Below, piece after piece: positions 17,268 through 25,879 of a stretch of DNA of 64,000 bases. Position numbers and translations under genes: made by a program. Positions within the stretch are counted from its first letter, which is position 1, and each line of letters starts with the position of its first letter. The stretch lies in NCBI RefSeq assembly GCF_002155145.1, contig NZ_CP021323.1:1426001-1490000 (forward strand). The letters are read 5' to 3'. Origin of the DNA: Kushneria konosiri (GTDB lineage Bacteria; Pseudomonadota; Gammaproteobacteria; Pseudomonadales; Halomonadaceae). The notes under the pieces are model-generated. The model was not told the origin of the DNA. It made no database searches and saw only the letters and a program-made list of their open reading frames with translations.

Positions 17268-17942
17268 ATGAAAAAGCAGGGCCTGGAAGCCAGGAATCCA
17301 TCGCTGGGAGAGACCGTGACGGCGGATATTCGTCGCCTGCTGGTCGAAGGGGCCTTCGCCCCCGGACAGAGACTTTCGGAGGTCGCGCTGTGCGAGCGAC
17401 TGGGGGTATCGCGCAATACGCTCCGGGAGGCCTTTCGCACGCTCGCCCATGAAGGACTGGTCATCCATCAGCCCCATCGCGGCGTATTCGTGACCCGTCC
17501 CGATGCGGCCTCCATCGTCGAGATCTATCGTCTGCGGCGCTTTATCGAGTGCCGCGCGCTGAGCGAGGCCTGGCCCAGCCATCCGGCAGTCAAGGACATG
17601 CGCGCGGCCGTGGAGGCGGGGCAAGCGCACGGCGAACGCAGCGACTGGCTGGCGGTGGGCACGGCCAACATGGCCTTTCACGGCGCGATTGTGGCGCTGG
17701 CCGATAGCGCCCGGCTCAATGGCTTTTTTCGCCAGGTGCTGGCCGAGCTGCGTCTTGCCTTCGGGCTGATGGCCGACAAGGAGTGGCTGCACGGCCCCTA
17801 TGTCGAGATGAATCAGCAGGTGCTGGAGACCTTTGAAGGCGGCGATACCCGCGCGGCCGTGGCCCTGCTGGAGCAGTATCTGGCCCAGTCCGAGCGCATT
17901 GTGCTGGCGGCCTGGGAGCGTCAGGCTGCCTCATCAGGATAG
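17268..17942 (+). CDS. GntR family (FadR/VanR-type) transcriptional regulator
   Basis: A 224-residue protein with an N-terminal GntR winged helix (LVEGAFAPGQRLSEVALCERLGVSRNTLREAFRTLAHEGLV, then PHRGVFV) and an all-helical FCD effector domain (EIYRLRRFIECRAL; FHGAIVALADSARL). It is transcribed away from the 5-oxoproline operon and probably controls it in response to 5-oxoproline or a related acid. ATG at 17268 was preferred over a TTG three codons earlier. A terminator follows at once. Confidence 0.88.
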   Translation: MKKQGLEARNPSLGETVTADIRRLLVEGAFAPGQRLSEVALCERLGVSRNTLREAFRTLAHEGLVIHQPHRGVFVTRPDAASIVEIYRLRRFIECRALSEAWPSHPAVKDMRAAVEAGQAHGERSDWLAVGTANMAFHGAIVALADSARLNGFFRQVLAELRLAFGLMADKEWLHGPYVEMNQQVLETFEGGDTRAAVALLEQYLAQSERIVLAAWERQAASSG

Positions 17943-17965
17943 GGATTTTCCGAGCGGCATGGGAC

Positions 17966-17998
17966 AAGGGCCCCGCCATCGCTGGCGGGGCCCTTTTT
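17966..17998 (+). terminator. Intrinsic terminator after the GntR gene
   Basis: A 10-bp perfect stem GGGCCCCGCC/GGCGGGGCCC with a 6-nt loop is followed by TTTTT. It starts 24 bases after the stop codon. Confidence 0.92.
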
Positions 17999-18037
17999 CA
18001 TGAGGCGAGGTGTGCCTCATTGAGCGTATCGATCGCC

Positions 18038-18532
18038 TCAGGCACTGGCGTGCTCTGTCGCTTCGACGTGAGAGGCCTGATTCGAGCGGTCGGTCAGCGC
18101 TCGCTGGCCTGACTGAATGGGAATCTGACGGGCGCGCTGCTGTTCGGGGACCACGCGCAGCAGATCCACGATCAAAAGACCGTTTTCGAGTCGGGCGCCC
18201 TGGACTTCGATGTTCTCATCCAGCCGGAAGGAGAGCCGGAACGCGCGTCTGGAAATGCCGCGATGCAGATAGGTGACCGATGCTTCATCGCCGTTGCTGT
18301 TCGCGTGGCCGCCGGTAATGGTCAGCACGCGATTTTCGACGTTGATGTCGAGCTCTTTCTCGGCAAATCCGGCCGTGGCCACCGCGATGCGGTAATCGTT
18401 GTCGCCGTGCTTTTCGACGTTGTAGGGCGGGTAGCTGGGCGCGTCGTTATGAATGGCCTGTTCAAACAGGTCGTTCAAGCGATCAAAGCCGATGCTGCGA
18501 CGAAAAAGGGGTGAAAGGGTCATGGCGTTCAT
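18038..18532 (-). CDS. Small heat-shock protein (Hsp20/IbpA family)
   Basis: A 164-residue alpha-crystallin-type chaperone. The opening MNAMTLSPLFRRSIGFDRLNDLFEQA and the domain segments YPPYNVEKHGDNDYRIAVATAGFAEKELDI and YLHRGISRRAFRLSFRLDENIEV are typical of IbpA. The C-terminal anchoring motif is IPIQSG. It holds unfolding proteins in the cytoplasm during heat stress. The start was chosen at the ATG with an AGGAGG site four bases upstream. The leader carries a ROSE-like thermometer and a sigma-32-like promoter, described separately. Confidence 0.9.
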   Translation of the reverse strand: MNAMTLSPLFRRSIGFDRLNDLFEQAIHNDAPSYPPYNVEKHGDNDYRIAVATAGFAEKELDINVENRVLTITGGHANSNGDEASVTYLHRGISRRAFRLSFRLDENIEVQGARLENGLLIVDLLRVVPEQQRARQIPIQSGQRALTDRSNQASHVEATEHASA

Positions 18533-18639
18533 AAAACCTCCTGATGGACAGCAAAGTTCGTCACTACCGTGAACAAGGACTCGCAGGCCCGCTCTGGCGG
18601 CATCTGCAAGGTGCGAGGACAGCTCCGATCGAGCCTGTC
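18533..18639 (-). ncRNA. ROSE-like RNA thermometer in the hsp20 leader
   Basis: On the minus strand the leader folds into consecutive hairpins: GACAG...CTGTC (18618-18639), CTCGCA...TGCGAG (18580-18617) and a last one in which AACTTTGCT (18550-18558) pairs with AGGAGGTT (18535-18542) across a 7-nt loop with one bulged G. That last hairpin hides the whole Shine-Dalgarno sequence and contains the U(U/C)GCU element diagnostic of ROSE thermometers. At heat-shock temperature it would melt and expose the site four bases before the ATG. Confidence 0.72.
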
Positions 18640-18654
18640 TGCGCGACATTATGT

Positions 18655-18683
18655 TAAATAGTGGCGCCTGACGGCGTTTCAAG
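18655..18683 (-). promoter_or_regulatory. Candidate sigma-32 (RpoH) promoter of hsp20
   Basis: On the minus strand CTTGAA (18683-18678) is followed after 13 bases by CCACTATTTA (18664-18655), close to the sigma-32 pattern CTTGAA-N13-CCCCATNTA. It would give a leader of roughly 115 nt that begins just before the ROSE-like hairpins. Confidence 0.6.
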
Positions 18684-18904
18684 TTCTGTTCTGAAAAAAT
18701 ATTCTCAAGCCCCGCTCCTGCGCCACTGTCAGGCAGGATAGGGTCGGTTTTCAGGGTTTCAATGGGTCATGCGAAAAAATTTGTCATCGGGGCAGGGCGC
18801 TCGGCACAGGTTTTTGAGGGCGGTCACCCTGGTCTCTGATCAAGGCTTCCCTTTTGTCGCCCAGCGTCGATAATCACGTCATCACGCCCACCGGAAACCA
18901 CGAC

Positions 18905-19090
18905 ATGAACCAGCCCCACGTCCACGGCCCGAACTGCCGCCACGATCACGATCATCATGACCATGTTCATGGACCCAACTGCAACCACGGTGTGCAAAAG
19001 CCCGCACGCAACGCCCTGAAGGATGTTGGGCGTAACGACCCCTGCCCCTGTGGCAGCGGGAAGAAGTTCAAGAAATGCCACGGCGGCTAG
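18905..19090 (+). CDS. Small His-rich SEC-C metal-binding protein
   Basis: A 61-residue protein. The C-terminus [18 protein letters not shown] is a complete SEC-C zinc-binding motif (CxC...KCH) as found at the end of SecA. The N-terminal half contains two copies of HVHGPNC separated by a His/Asp run, which should bind metal too. Function is unknown; such stand-alone SEC-C proteins are common in proteobacteria. The start is the ATG of MNQPHVHG. Confidence 0.8.
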   Translation: MNQPHVHGPNCRHDHDHHDHVHGPNCNHGVQKPARNALKDVGRNDPCPCGSGKKFKKCHGG

Positions 19091-19113
19091 GCCCTGCCAG
19101 TCATGTCATGACC

Positions 19114-19139
19114 ACACCGGCGCCTTCAGGCGCCGGTGT
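19114..19139 (+). terminator. Hairpin after the SEC-C gene
   Basis: An 11-bp perfect stem ACACCGGCGCC/GGCGCCGGTGT with a TTCA loop, followed by only CCTTT. It is a likely transcript end, though the T-run is poor. Confidence 0.6.
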
Positions 19140-19202
19140 CCTTTGAGACAGACGTGGAACAACGAAGATATCTTCGCCTGCATGCGGGCAAGCAAGGCTG
19201 AA

Positions 19203-19218
19203 TGTTTCACGTGAAACA
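19203..19218. promoter_or_regulatory. parS-like ParB-binding site 2
   Basis: A perfect 16-bp parS consensus TGTTTCACGTGAAACA in the gap between the SEC-C and cupin genes, about 18.5 kb from site 1. Confidence 0.9.
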
Positions 19219-19355
19219 CACCGGTGACCACGATCACTTTCCTGCATCGATGCTTAAGCGTTCATGTGTTGCCGGGCGTCGAGCATGAACGGCACAGGCC
19301 GATTCGACACAAGAGCGCACCATGACGACTCCAATAATGTGAAGGAGTGTGCCCG

Positions 19356-19706
19356 GTGCATGTAACGAGACTGTATTCCGGTGACGACGGCGAGTCCCAC
19401 TTTGAGGATCTGGAGATCGAGGTGGGCGGGGATGCCGACATTGGCAGACTGTCGAGCCCCATTGCGGCCACCGGTCTCATTTTCAGGGAGACCGCGCCCG
19501 ACTATGACTACGACTGGCACAACGCACCGCAGCGACAGTACATCCTGATGCTCGATGGCAGCGTGGACATCACCGTGGGCAGCGGCGAAACAAGGCGTTT
19601 GAGCACCGGTGATATCCTGCTGTGCGAGGACACCACCGGGCGTGGTCACATCAGCCGCGCGGTCGATGGCCAGCCGCGCCGCTCGGTGTTTGTCACTCTG
19701 GAGTGA
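19356..19706 (+). CDS. Cupin-domain protein
   Basis: A 116-residue single-domain cupin: DYDYDWHNAPQRQYILMLDGSVDITVG (motif 1) and LSTGDILLCEDTTGRGHISR (motif 2) are visible. Small cupins of this type bind a metal and act as isomerases, dioxygenases or sensors; the role here is unknown. The GTG start of MHVTRLYSG lies 8 bases after GAAGGAG; no ATG is available nearby. Confidence 0.75.
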   Translation: MHVTRLYSGDDGESHFEDLEIEVGGDADIGRLSSPIAATGLIFRETAPDYDYDWHNAPQRQYILMLDGSVDITVGSGETRRLSTGDILLCEDTTGRGHISRAVDGQPRRSVFVTLE

Positions 19707-19736
19707 CCCGATGGCAACGCGGCTGGTGATGTGGCG

Positions 19737-21005
19737 TTACAGTGCCAGCACCAGCTGCGTTACGGCATGAATGGCCAGCCCGATCAGCCCACCGACCAGG
19801 GTGCCATTGATGCGGATGAACTGCAGATCGTTGCCGACATTTTTCTCGATCTGGTCGACGATCTCGTCGCTGTCGAGGCTGTCCAGATAACGCTGGATGT
19901 AGGCATCGATGCGCGGCCCGTTGCGCTCCACCAGTGCCGGTAAAAGCGTCACGGCCTGTTCGTTGAGCCACTCGCGCGCCGGAGCATCATGCTCGAGCGT
20001 TCGCGCGTAGTATTCAATGAAGTGCTCAAGCCAGGCGCGTGACTGCGAGTCCTGCGCGTTCAGATCCCGGGCCAGCCAGTCCATCAGTTCCTCCCAGACG
20101 CCGGCCACGTAGTGGCTCAGACGATCGTTATCGAGGATGTCATCGCGCAGCCGGTCCAGCCGTCGGGCGAAGGCCGGGTCGTGGCGCAGCCGCTCGATGA
20201 AGTCGGCAAACTGGCGATCCAGGTGATGGCGCAGTGGATGATCGGGGTCGTCACTGACCTCGCTGATCAGACGGGCGCTCTGCTCGACGATGCGCTCGTT
20301 GATCAGCCAGCCGGCCAGCCGGTGCATGCTGACTTCGCGCCCCATCACGCGCGGATTGAACAGCTTGAAGACGGTATCGGTAATGAAGTGCTTGACCCGC
20401 TCCTGATTGTCCTCCACCTCAAGCCAGCGCGAGAGTCTGGCCAGTGAATCATCCAGCAGCGCCTGATGGCGCCCTTCGGCGGCCAGCACACTCAGGGCGC
20501 TGCCCATCAGTCGGGACGTGTTGATGCGTCCCAGATAGTGGCGCAGGGTGCGGGTGAGAAACTCGCGTGCCGCACTCTGGCGCACCGCCGATAGTGAGGT
20601 GCTCATGGCCTGGGTCAGGCGCTCGGCCACCATGGTGCGCCGCTCGGGACGAGACAGCCAGCTCACCAGTGCCCCCGCCACATCAAAGCGGCGAACGCTT
20701 TCTCGCACGTAGGCTTCGGACAGAAAGTTTTCCCGAATGAATCCCGAAAGGCTCTTGCCCAGTCGCGCTCGATTGCGCGGAATGATCGCCGTATGCGGAA
20801 TCTTCAGCCCCAGCGGATGGCGAAACAGCGCCGTGACCGCAAACCAGTCGGCGATCCCGCCGATCATCGCCGCCTCGGCAAAGGCCGAGACATATTCCAG
20901 TGCCGGGAAGCGGCCCTGGTACCAGGTGCTGACGGCATATAACACCAGCGCTCCCAGCAGGCAGAGCGTGGCAATGCGACGTCGATTGTGATGTGGCAGG
21001 GTCAA
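19737..21005 (-). CDS. DUF445 family membrane-anchored protein (YjiN-like)
   Basis: A 422-residue DUF445 protein. It opens with a transmembrane segment (IATLCLLGALVLYAVSTWY), then the conserved EAAMIGGIADWFAVTALFRHPLG and IIPRNRARLGKSLSGFIRENFL, a long helical middle, and a C-terminal membrane segment (NGTLVGGLIGLAIHAVTQLVL). The biochemical role of the family is not established. It is convergent with the cupin gene and divergent from the NhaC gene. Confidence 0.83.
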   Translation of the reverse strand: MTLPHHNRRRIATLCLLGALVLYAVSTWYQGRFPALEYVSAFAEAAMIGGIADWFAVTALFRHPLGLKIPHTAIIPRNRARLGKSLSGFIRENFLSEAYVRESVRRFDVAGALVSWLSRPERRTMVAERLTQAMSTSLSAVRQSAAREFLTRTLRHYLGRINTSRLMGSALSVLAAEGRHQALLDDSLARLSRWLEVEDNQERVKHFITDTVFKLFNPRVMGREVSMHRLAGWLINERIVEQSARLISEVSDDPDHPLRHHLDRQFADFIERLRHDPAFARRLDRLRDDILDNDRLSHYVAGVWEELMDWLARDLNAQDSQSRAWLEHFIEYYARTLEHDAPAREWLNEQAVTLLPALVERNGPRIDAYIQRYLDSLDSDEIVDQIEKNVGNDLQFIRINGTLVGGLIGLAIHAVTQLVLAL

Positions 21006-21267
21006 GCCGGTGCTCCCGTGTAAAAGGATAAGGGATGAAAGGGCCTGCCGAGAGCTTAGCTCAGCGCGGCCGCCCTGTACGTTGACTACCCATTGGTCCA
21101 GGGCGGTTGTCCCGCCTGTTCGTGCCGGTCACACTTCCCGGGAACCTGATGCAGCGCCCGCCATTGTGGATGACATGATCCGGCCGGGCAGCTGGCAGAT
21201 ACTCCATGTCGGGGGACAGGATACCTTCTGCCCCCCTGCGTTTTCAGACGACGATAGAAGAGACGGC

Positions 21268-22740
21268 ATGACCGATATACCGGATAACCGCACAACGACC
21301 TCGCCCGGGGACGTGACGGGGCTTGAGTTTCGTCTTGGCGCGCTGGGCGCTGCCATCCCGCTGATGTTTTTTGTCGGCTGGGCCATCATTACCAGCGTGC
21401 TGGGACTCTCTTCCGAGATCGGCCTGGTCATGGGGTGTCTGTTCGGCCTGACCCTGGGACTTTTGTTCTGCAAAAGCCGCTGGGACGCCTATGCCCAGGG
21501 CCTTTTCAGCGGCATGGCCCAGCCGATCGGCGTGATCGCCGTGGTGGCCTGGTTTTATGCCGGCATGCTGGCGCAGGTGTTGCAGACCGGTGGGCTGGTA
21601 GAAGGGCTGGTCTGGCTGGGCGGCGTCTCGGGGGCCACCGGTGGCGCCTTCGTGGGGCTGACCTTTGTACTGGCAGCGGTCTTTTCAACGGCGGTCGGCA
21701 CCGGCTACGGCACCACGGTGGCGTTTTCTACCCTGATGTACCCGGCCGGCGTGGCGCTGGGCTGTGATCCGGTGGTGCTGTTCGGCGCCATCCTGGCCGG
21801 TGCGATCTTCGGCGATAACCTGGCACCGGTGTCAGACACCACCATTGTCTCGGCCACCACTCAGGAGGCGGACGTGCCGGGTGTGGTGAAAAGCCGCTTC
21901 AAGTATTCGATCATGGCGGCGGTGCCGTCGCTGGTGCTGTTCGTGCTGCTGGGCAATGCCAACGGCAGTCTCGAGGGCAATCGTGACGCGCTGGACGCCA
22001 TGATGGCCCAGACCGATCCGACCGGCCTTTTGATGCTCATTCCCTTTGCGCTGGTATTGTTGCTGGCCCTGCGCGGCCATCATTTGATCACATCCCTTAC
22101 CTGGGGGATTGTCTCGGCATCTCTCATGATCGTGGTGGCAGGGCTGGCTGATCCGGGCGAGATCATGGCCTTTGATCCGGACAGCGATACCATCGTGACC
22201 GGTGCACTGGTGGATGGGGTCAGCGGCTACGTCAACATGGCGATTCTGATTCTATTGATTGTGGCCACGGCGCATCTGCTCAGGCTTGGCGGCACCATGA
22301 ACGCTGTCACGAAAGGCCTGATGCGATGGATCGGAGACTCCGTGCGTCGGGCAGAGCTTGCCATCTGGGGCATTGTGGCGCTGTTGAACTCGGCCATTAC
22401 CATCAATACCGCGGCCGAGATTGCGGCGGCACCGTTCGTGCGCGAGCTGGGGATGAAATACCGCATTCACCGCTATCGCCGTGCCAACATGCTTGATGCC
22501 GTGACCTCGGCGCTGGGCTATATCTTCCCCTGGGGGGCGCCGGTGCTGCTCGGCTGGGCAACCATCACCTCGATGCAGGGCCAGTACGACTGGCTGCCGA
22601 TTGTTGCCCCCACCGAAGTCTTTCCGTTCGTGTTCCACGGCTGGTTTCTGCTTCTGATCATGCTGTTTGCCGCCGCCACCGGCTGGGGGCTGCATTTCGA
22701 GGAAGATGAAGAGACCGGTGAGACGGCCACGGCGCGGTGA
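21268..22740 (+). CDS. Na+/H+ antiporter, NhaC family
   Basis: A 490-residue transporter with 11-12 membrane segments, the NhaC-family core TGYGTTVAFSTLMYPAGVAL and GAIFGDNLAPVSDTTIVSA, and a late segment NTAAEIAAAPFVREL. NhaC proteins exchange Na+ for H+ across the inner membrane; a role in salt and pH tolerance suits a halophile. Some members exchange malate/lactate instead. The ATG of MTDIPDNR was chosen over open frame upstream that lacks membrane or family features; AGAAGAGA precedes it. Confidence 0.83.
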   Translation: MTDIPDNRTTTSPGDVTGLEFRLGALGAAIPLMFFVGWAIITSVLGLSSEIGLVMGCLFGLTLGLLFCKSRWDAYAQGLFSGMAQPIGVIAVVAWFYAGMLAQVLQTGGLVEGLVWLGGVSGATGGAFVGLTFVLAAVFSTAVGTGYGTTVAFSTLMYPAGVALGCDPVVLFGAILAGAIFGDNLAPVSDTTIVSATTQEADVPGVVKSRFKYSIMAAVPSLVLFVLLGNANGSLEGNRDALDAMMAQTDPTGLLMLIPFALVLLLALRGHHLITSLTWGIVSASLMIVVAGLADPGEIMAFDPDSDTIVTGALVDGVSGYVNMAILILLIVATAHLLRLGGTMNAVTKGLMRWIGDSVRRAELAIWGIVALLNSAITINTAAEIAAAPFVRELGMKYRIHRYRRANMLDAVTSALGYIFPWGAPVLLGWATITSMQGQYDWLPIVAPTEVFPFVFHGWFLLLIMLFAAATGWGLHFEEDEETGETATAR

Positions 22741-22746
22741 TTCTCC

Positions 22747-22766
22747 GCGTTATCCTGCGATAACGC
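22747..22766. other. Perfect inverted repeat just after the NhaC gene
   Basis: GCGTTATC-CTGC-GATAACGC forms an 8-bp stem six bases past the antiporter stop codon. It has no T-run. It may protect the 3' end of the transcript or be a protein-binding site upstream of rhlE. Confidence 0.4.
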
Positions 22767-22925
22767 TGGCAATCGGGACGCAAATCCCCTATGTTGGCGC
22801 TCCTCTTCGCACGGGCAGGCCATTGGCCTGCCTCCGTCATTTGAAATTCCCCCTGCGCTGTCACGGCGCTGTCGCTCTCGCGAAGAAGACGCCAGCATCC
22901 GATAGCGCCATGAGACAACCTGTCG

Positions 22926-24305
22926 ATGTCATTTTCCCAACTTGGGCTGTCGCCCGAGCTTTTGCGTGCTCTTGAAGATGCTGGCTACCAGACACCTTCC
23001 CCCATTCAGTCGAAAGCCATTCCGGCCTGCCTTGAAGGTCGCGATGTGCTGGCGGCGGCCCAGACCGGTACCGGCAAGACCGCAGGTTTCACCCTGCCGA
23101 TTCTGGAGCGACTGTCGCGCAAGCCTCAGGGACACAAGCGTCCGGTACGCGCCCTGATCCTGACCCCGACCCGCGAACTTGCCGCCCAGATCGGCGAGTC
23201 GGTCGAAAAATACGGCGTTCACCTCAAACCGCGTCTGAAAAGCGATGTGGTCTACGGGGGCGTCAAGGTCAATCCGCAGATCGCGCGCCTGCGCGATGGC
23301 GTGGATGTGCTGGTGGCCTGCCCGGGCCGTCTGCTGGATCTGGTCAACCAAAAGGCCGTACGGCTGGATCAGGTCGAAACCCTGGTGCTGGATGAAGCCG
23401 ACCGCATGCTGGACATGGGCTTTATCCACGACATCAAAAAGATCCTGCGGCTGGTACCGAAGCAGCGTCAGAACCTGCTGTTTTCCGCGACCTTCTCCAA
23501 GGAGATCCGAGAGCTCGCCGGAACGCTTTTGAACAACCCGGTCAGCATCGACGTGGCGCCGCGTAACACCGCCGCCGAAAGCGTCGACCAGTCGATCTAC
23601 ATGGTCGAAAAGCCCCAGCGCATGGCGCTTTTGACCCATCTGATCACACACCATCAGTGGTCGCAGGCGCTGGTCTTTACGGCGACCAAGCACATGGCCA
23701 ACCGGGTCACCCAGCATCTGCAGAAGGCTGGCATCACGGCGGCGGCCATTCACGGCAACAAGAGCCAGAATGCTCGTACCGCAGCACTGTCCGGCTTCAA
23801 GAGCGGGGAAGTGCAGGTGATGGTGGCCACCGATGTGGCGGCCCGCGGCATCGATATCTCCGAACTGCCCAATGTGGTCAACTTCGAACTGCCCAAGACA
23901 CCGGCCGACTATGTCCACCGTATCGGTCGTACCGGCCGTGCCGGTGCCAGTGGTCAGGCCGTGTCGCTGGTCATGCCCGATGAGCGTGGCCAGCTCAAGC
24001 AGATCGAAAAACTGATCGGACGTGCCATTCCGGTCGCCAGCGCTGAAGGCTTCGACTTCAGCCGCGCGGTGCCGGAAACCCCGGATGAGCGCGAGCAGCG
24101 CCCGGGTGGCGGTCAGCGTCGTCAGGGCAGCGGGCGCAATAATAATGGCGGCGGTGCGCGCAGCGGTGCCGGTCGTAGTGGCTCAGGCAATCGCTCACGC
24201 AGCGGAGGCGGCGGTAATGGCGGCGGCAACGATGAGCAGGCCCGTCCGGCGCGTCGCCGTCGTCGTAGCAGCCCTCGCGCGGCGGACAACAGCGGTAACC
24301 GCTGA
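22926..24305 (+). CDS. rhlE: DEAD-box RNA helicase RhlE
   Basis: A 459-residue helicase with a Q motif ([13 protein letters not shown]), Walker [34 protein letters not shown] and [10 protein letters not shown]. The C-terminal 80 residues are Gly/Arg/Asn-rich and basic, as in RhlE proteins, and end in [13 protein letters not shown]. It remodels RNA and ribosome precursors in an ATP-dependent way. No strong ribosome-binding site precedes the ATG. An intrinsic terminator follows. Confidence 0.92.
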   Translation: MSFSQLGLSPELLRALEDAGYQTPSPIQSKAIPACLEGRDVLAAAQTGTGKTAGFTLPILERLSRKPQGHKRPVRALILTPTRELAAQIGESVEKYGVHLKPRLKSDVVYGGVKVNPQIARLRDGVDVLVACPGRLLDLVNQKAVRLDQVETLVLDEADRMLDMGFIHDIKKILRLVPKQRQNLLFSATFSKEIRELAGTLLNNPVSIDVAPRNTAAESVDQSIYMVEKPQRMALLTHLITHHQWSQALVFTATKHMANRVTQHLQKAGITAAAIHGNKSQNARTAALSGFKSGEVQVMVATDVAARGIDISELPNVVNFELPKTPADYVHRIGRTGRAGASGQAVSLVMPDERGQLKQIEKLIGRAIPVASAEGFDFSRAVPETPDEREQRPGGGQRRQGSGRNNNGGGARSGAGRSGSGNRSRSGGGGNGGGNDEQARPARRRRRSSPRAADNSGNR

Positions 24306-24334
24306 TCCCGCGTTTTCCTGCATTGTGATCATGA

Positions 24335-24361
24335 CCGTCTGCTCAGGCAGGCGGTTTTTTT
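24335..24361 (+). terminator. Intrinsic terminator after rhlE
   Basis: A 9-bp stem ACCGTCTGC/GCAGGCGGT (one G-T pair) with a TCAG loop, followed by a run of T. Confidence 0.88.
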
Positions 24362-24447
24362 ATGTCTGCCGGGCGGTGGACGCCTGCAAGGGGCAGTGGC
24401 ATTGTCGCTGACCTTCATTGAACAATTGATAAAAGAGGCGTGTGATC

Positions 24448-25752
24448 ATGCGTGCAGACAGTCGTTCGGGAGTGCTGACCCAGGAGCAGCAGGCGCGACG
24501 GGCGGCGCTGGGCAGCTTTGTCGGGGCAGTGGTCGACTGGTATGACTTCCTGCTCTACGGCATCGTGGCGGCGCTGGTCTTCAACGGCCAGTTTTTCCCC
24601 AATGTCAGTCCGGCGGCCGGCACCCTGGCGGCACTGGCGACCTTTGGCGTGGGGTTTCTGTTTCGTCCGCTCGGCGGCGTCGTGTTTGGCCATTTTGGAG
24701 ATCGACTGGGGCGCAAGCGCATGCTGGTGCTGACGGTCATGCTGATGGGCATTTCCACCTCGCTGATCGGGCTTTTGCCCACCTATGCCAGCATTGGCGT
24801 CTGGGCGCCGATCCTGCTGGTGGTGCTGCGCGCCCTGCAGGGGTTTGCCGTGGGCGGGGAATGGGGCGGCGCGGCGCTGATGGCGGTCGAGAGTGCCCCG
24901 GGCCATCGGCGGGCGTTTTACAGCAGCGGTGTACAGGTGGGCTACGGAGTGGGCCTGATTCTGGCGACCGGCAGCGTGTCGCTATTAAGCCACTTTCTTG
25001 ATGATGTGGCCTTCCAGAGCTGGGGCTGGCGACTACCGTTTGTCTTCTCTATCGTGCTGGTGGGCATTGCCTTCTGGGTGCGCGCGGGGCTTGATGAGTC
25101 GCCCGAGTTCAGGGAAGTGGTCGAAGATGAGGCGCAAAAGCCGGCCCGGCCGCCGGTACTCGAGGCGCTGAGCCGCCATCCAGGGGCATTTTTACAGATC
25201 ATCACGCTGCGACTGGCCGAGCTTTTCACGATGTATATCGTGACCACCTTTGCGCTGAGTTATTCCACCAGTCAGCTGGGACTCTCGCGTGAGCTCTTTC
25301 TCAATATCGGCCTGCTGGTCGGTGCCATCAGCTGTGTGACCATTCCGCTGTTTGCCCTGCTGGCTGACCGCTTCGGTCGCCGGCGTGTCTACATGGTGGG
25401 GGCGCTTATTGGCGTGGTGTGCGCCTTTCCCTTTTTCATGGCGCTGGAGGCGCGCTCAGTCGTCTGGATCGTTGTCTTTGCCGTCATGCTGGCCAACATG
25501 GCACACGACATGGTGGTGAGCGTGCAGCAGCCGATGTTTGCCGAGCTGTTCGGGACGGCCTATCGCTATAGCGGAGCCGGCGTGGGCTATCAGGTGGCAA
25601 GCGTCGTCGGTGGCGGATTTACACCGTTCATTGCAGCAGCGCTGGTGGATATGGCAGGCGGCAGCTGGCTGCCGGTGGCGATTTATCTGGCCGTGGGCTG
25701 CGCCCTGTCGGCACTGGGGGTCATGAGTATTCACCGACACCGTGCTGGCTGA
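24448..25752 (+). CDS. MFS transporter of the metabolite:H+ symporter (MHS) family
   Basis: A 434-residue, 12-helix transporter. The opening GSFVGAVVDWYDFLLYGIVAALVF, the loop GDRLGRKRMLVL and RALQGFAVGGEWGGAALM are characteristic of the MHS family (ShiA, ProP, KgtP relatives). It probably imports an organic acid or osmolyte with protons; the substrate is not readable from sequence. ATG at 24448 is nine bases after GAGG; a GTG two codons earlier is too close to it. Confidence 0.85.
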   Translation: MRADSRSGVLTQEQQARRAALGSFVGAVVDWYDFLLYGIVAALVFNGQFFPNVSPAAGTLAALATFGVGFLFRPLGGVVFGHFGDRLGRKRMLVLTVMLMGISTSLIGLLPTYASIGVWAPILLVVLRALQGFAVGGEWGGAALMAVESAPGHRRAFYSSGVQVGYGVGLILATGSVSLLSHFLDDVAFQSWGWRLPFVFSIVLVGIAFWVRAGLDESPEFREVVEDEAQKPARPPVLEALSRHPGAFLQIITLRLAELFTMYIVTTFALSYSTSQLGLSRELFLNIGLLVGAISCVTIPLFALLADRFGRRRVYMVGALIGVVCAFPFFMALEARSVVWIVVFAVMLANMAHDMVVSVQQPMFAELFGTAYRYSGAGVGYQVASVVGGGFTPFIAAALVDMAGGSWLPVAIYLAVGCALSALGVMSIHRHRAG

Positions 25753-25759
25753 CCGCAGA

Positions 25760-25792
25760 GCCGACATGACATCTTCGGATTGTCATGTCGGC
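25760..25792. terminator. Very stable UUCG-capped hairpin after the MHS transporter gene
   Basis: GCCGACATGAC pairs perfectly with GTCATGTCGGC, and an inner ATC/GAT pair closes a TTCG tetraloop with one bulged T. It begins 8 bases after the stop codon and lacks a T-run, so it may be a 3' stabiliser or Rho-dependent end. Confidence 0.5.
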
Positions 25793-25879
25793 CGTGGACG
25801 GGCGACAGGGGGGCGCAGGGCGACTACTCTTCAGACATTGGCCATTTTTCGGCCCCTGTTTCGCCATTTTCGGGAATCG

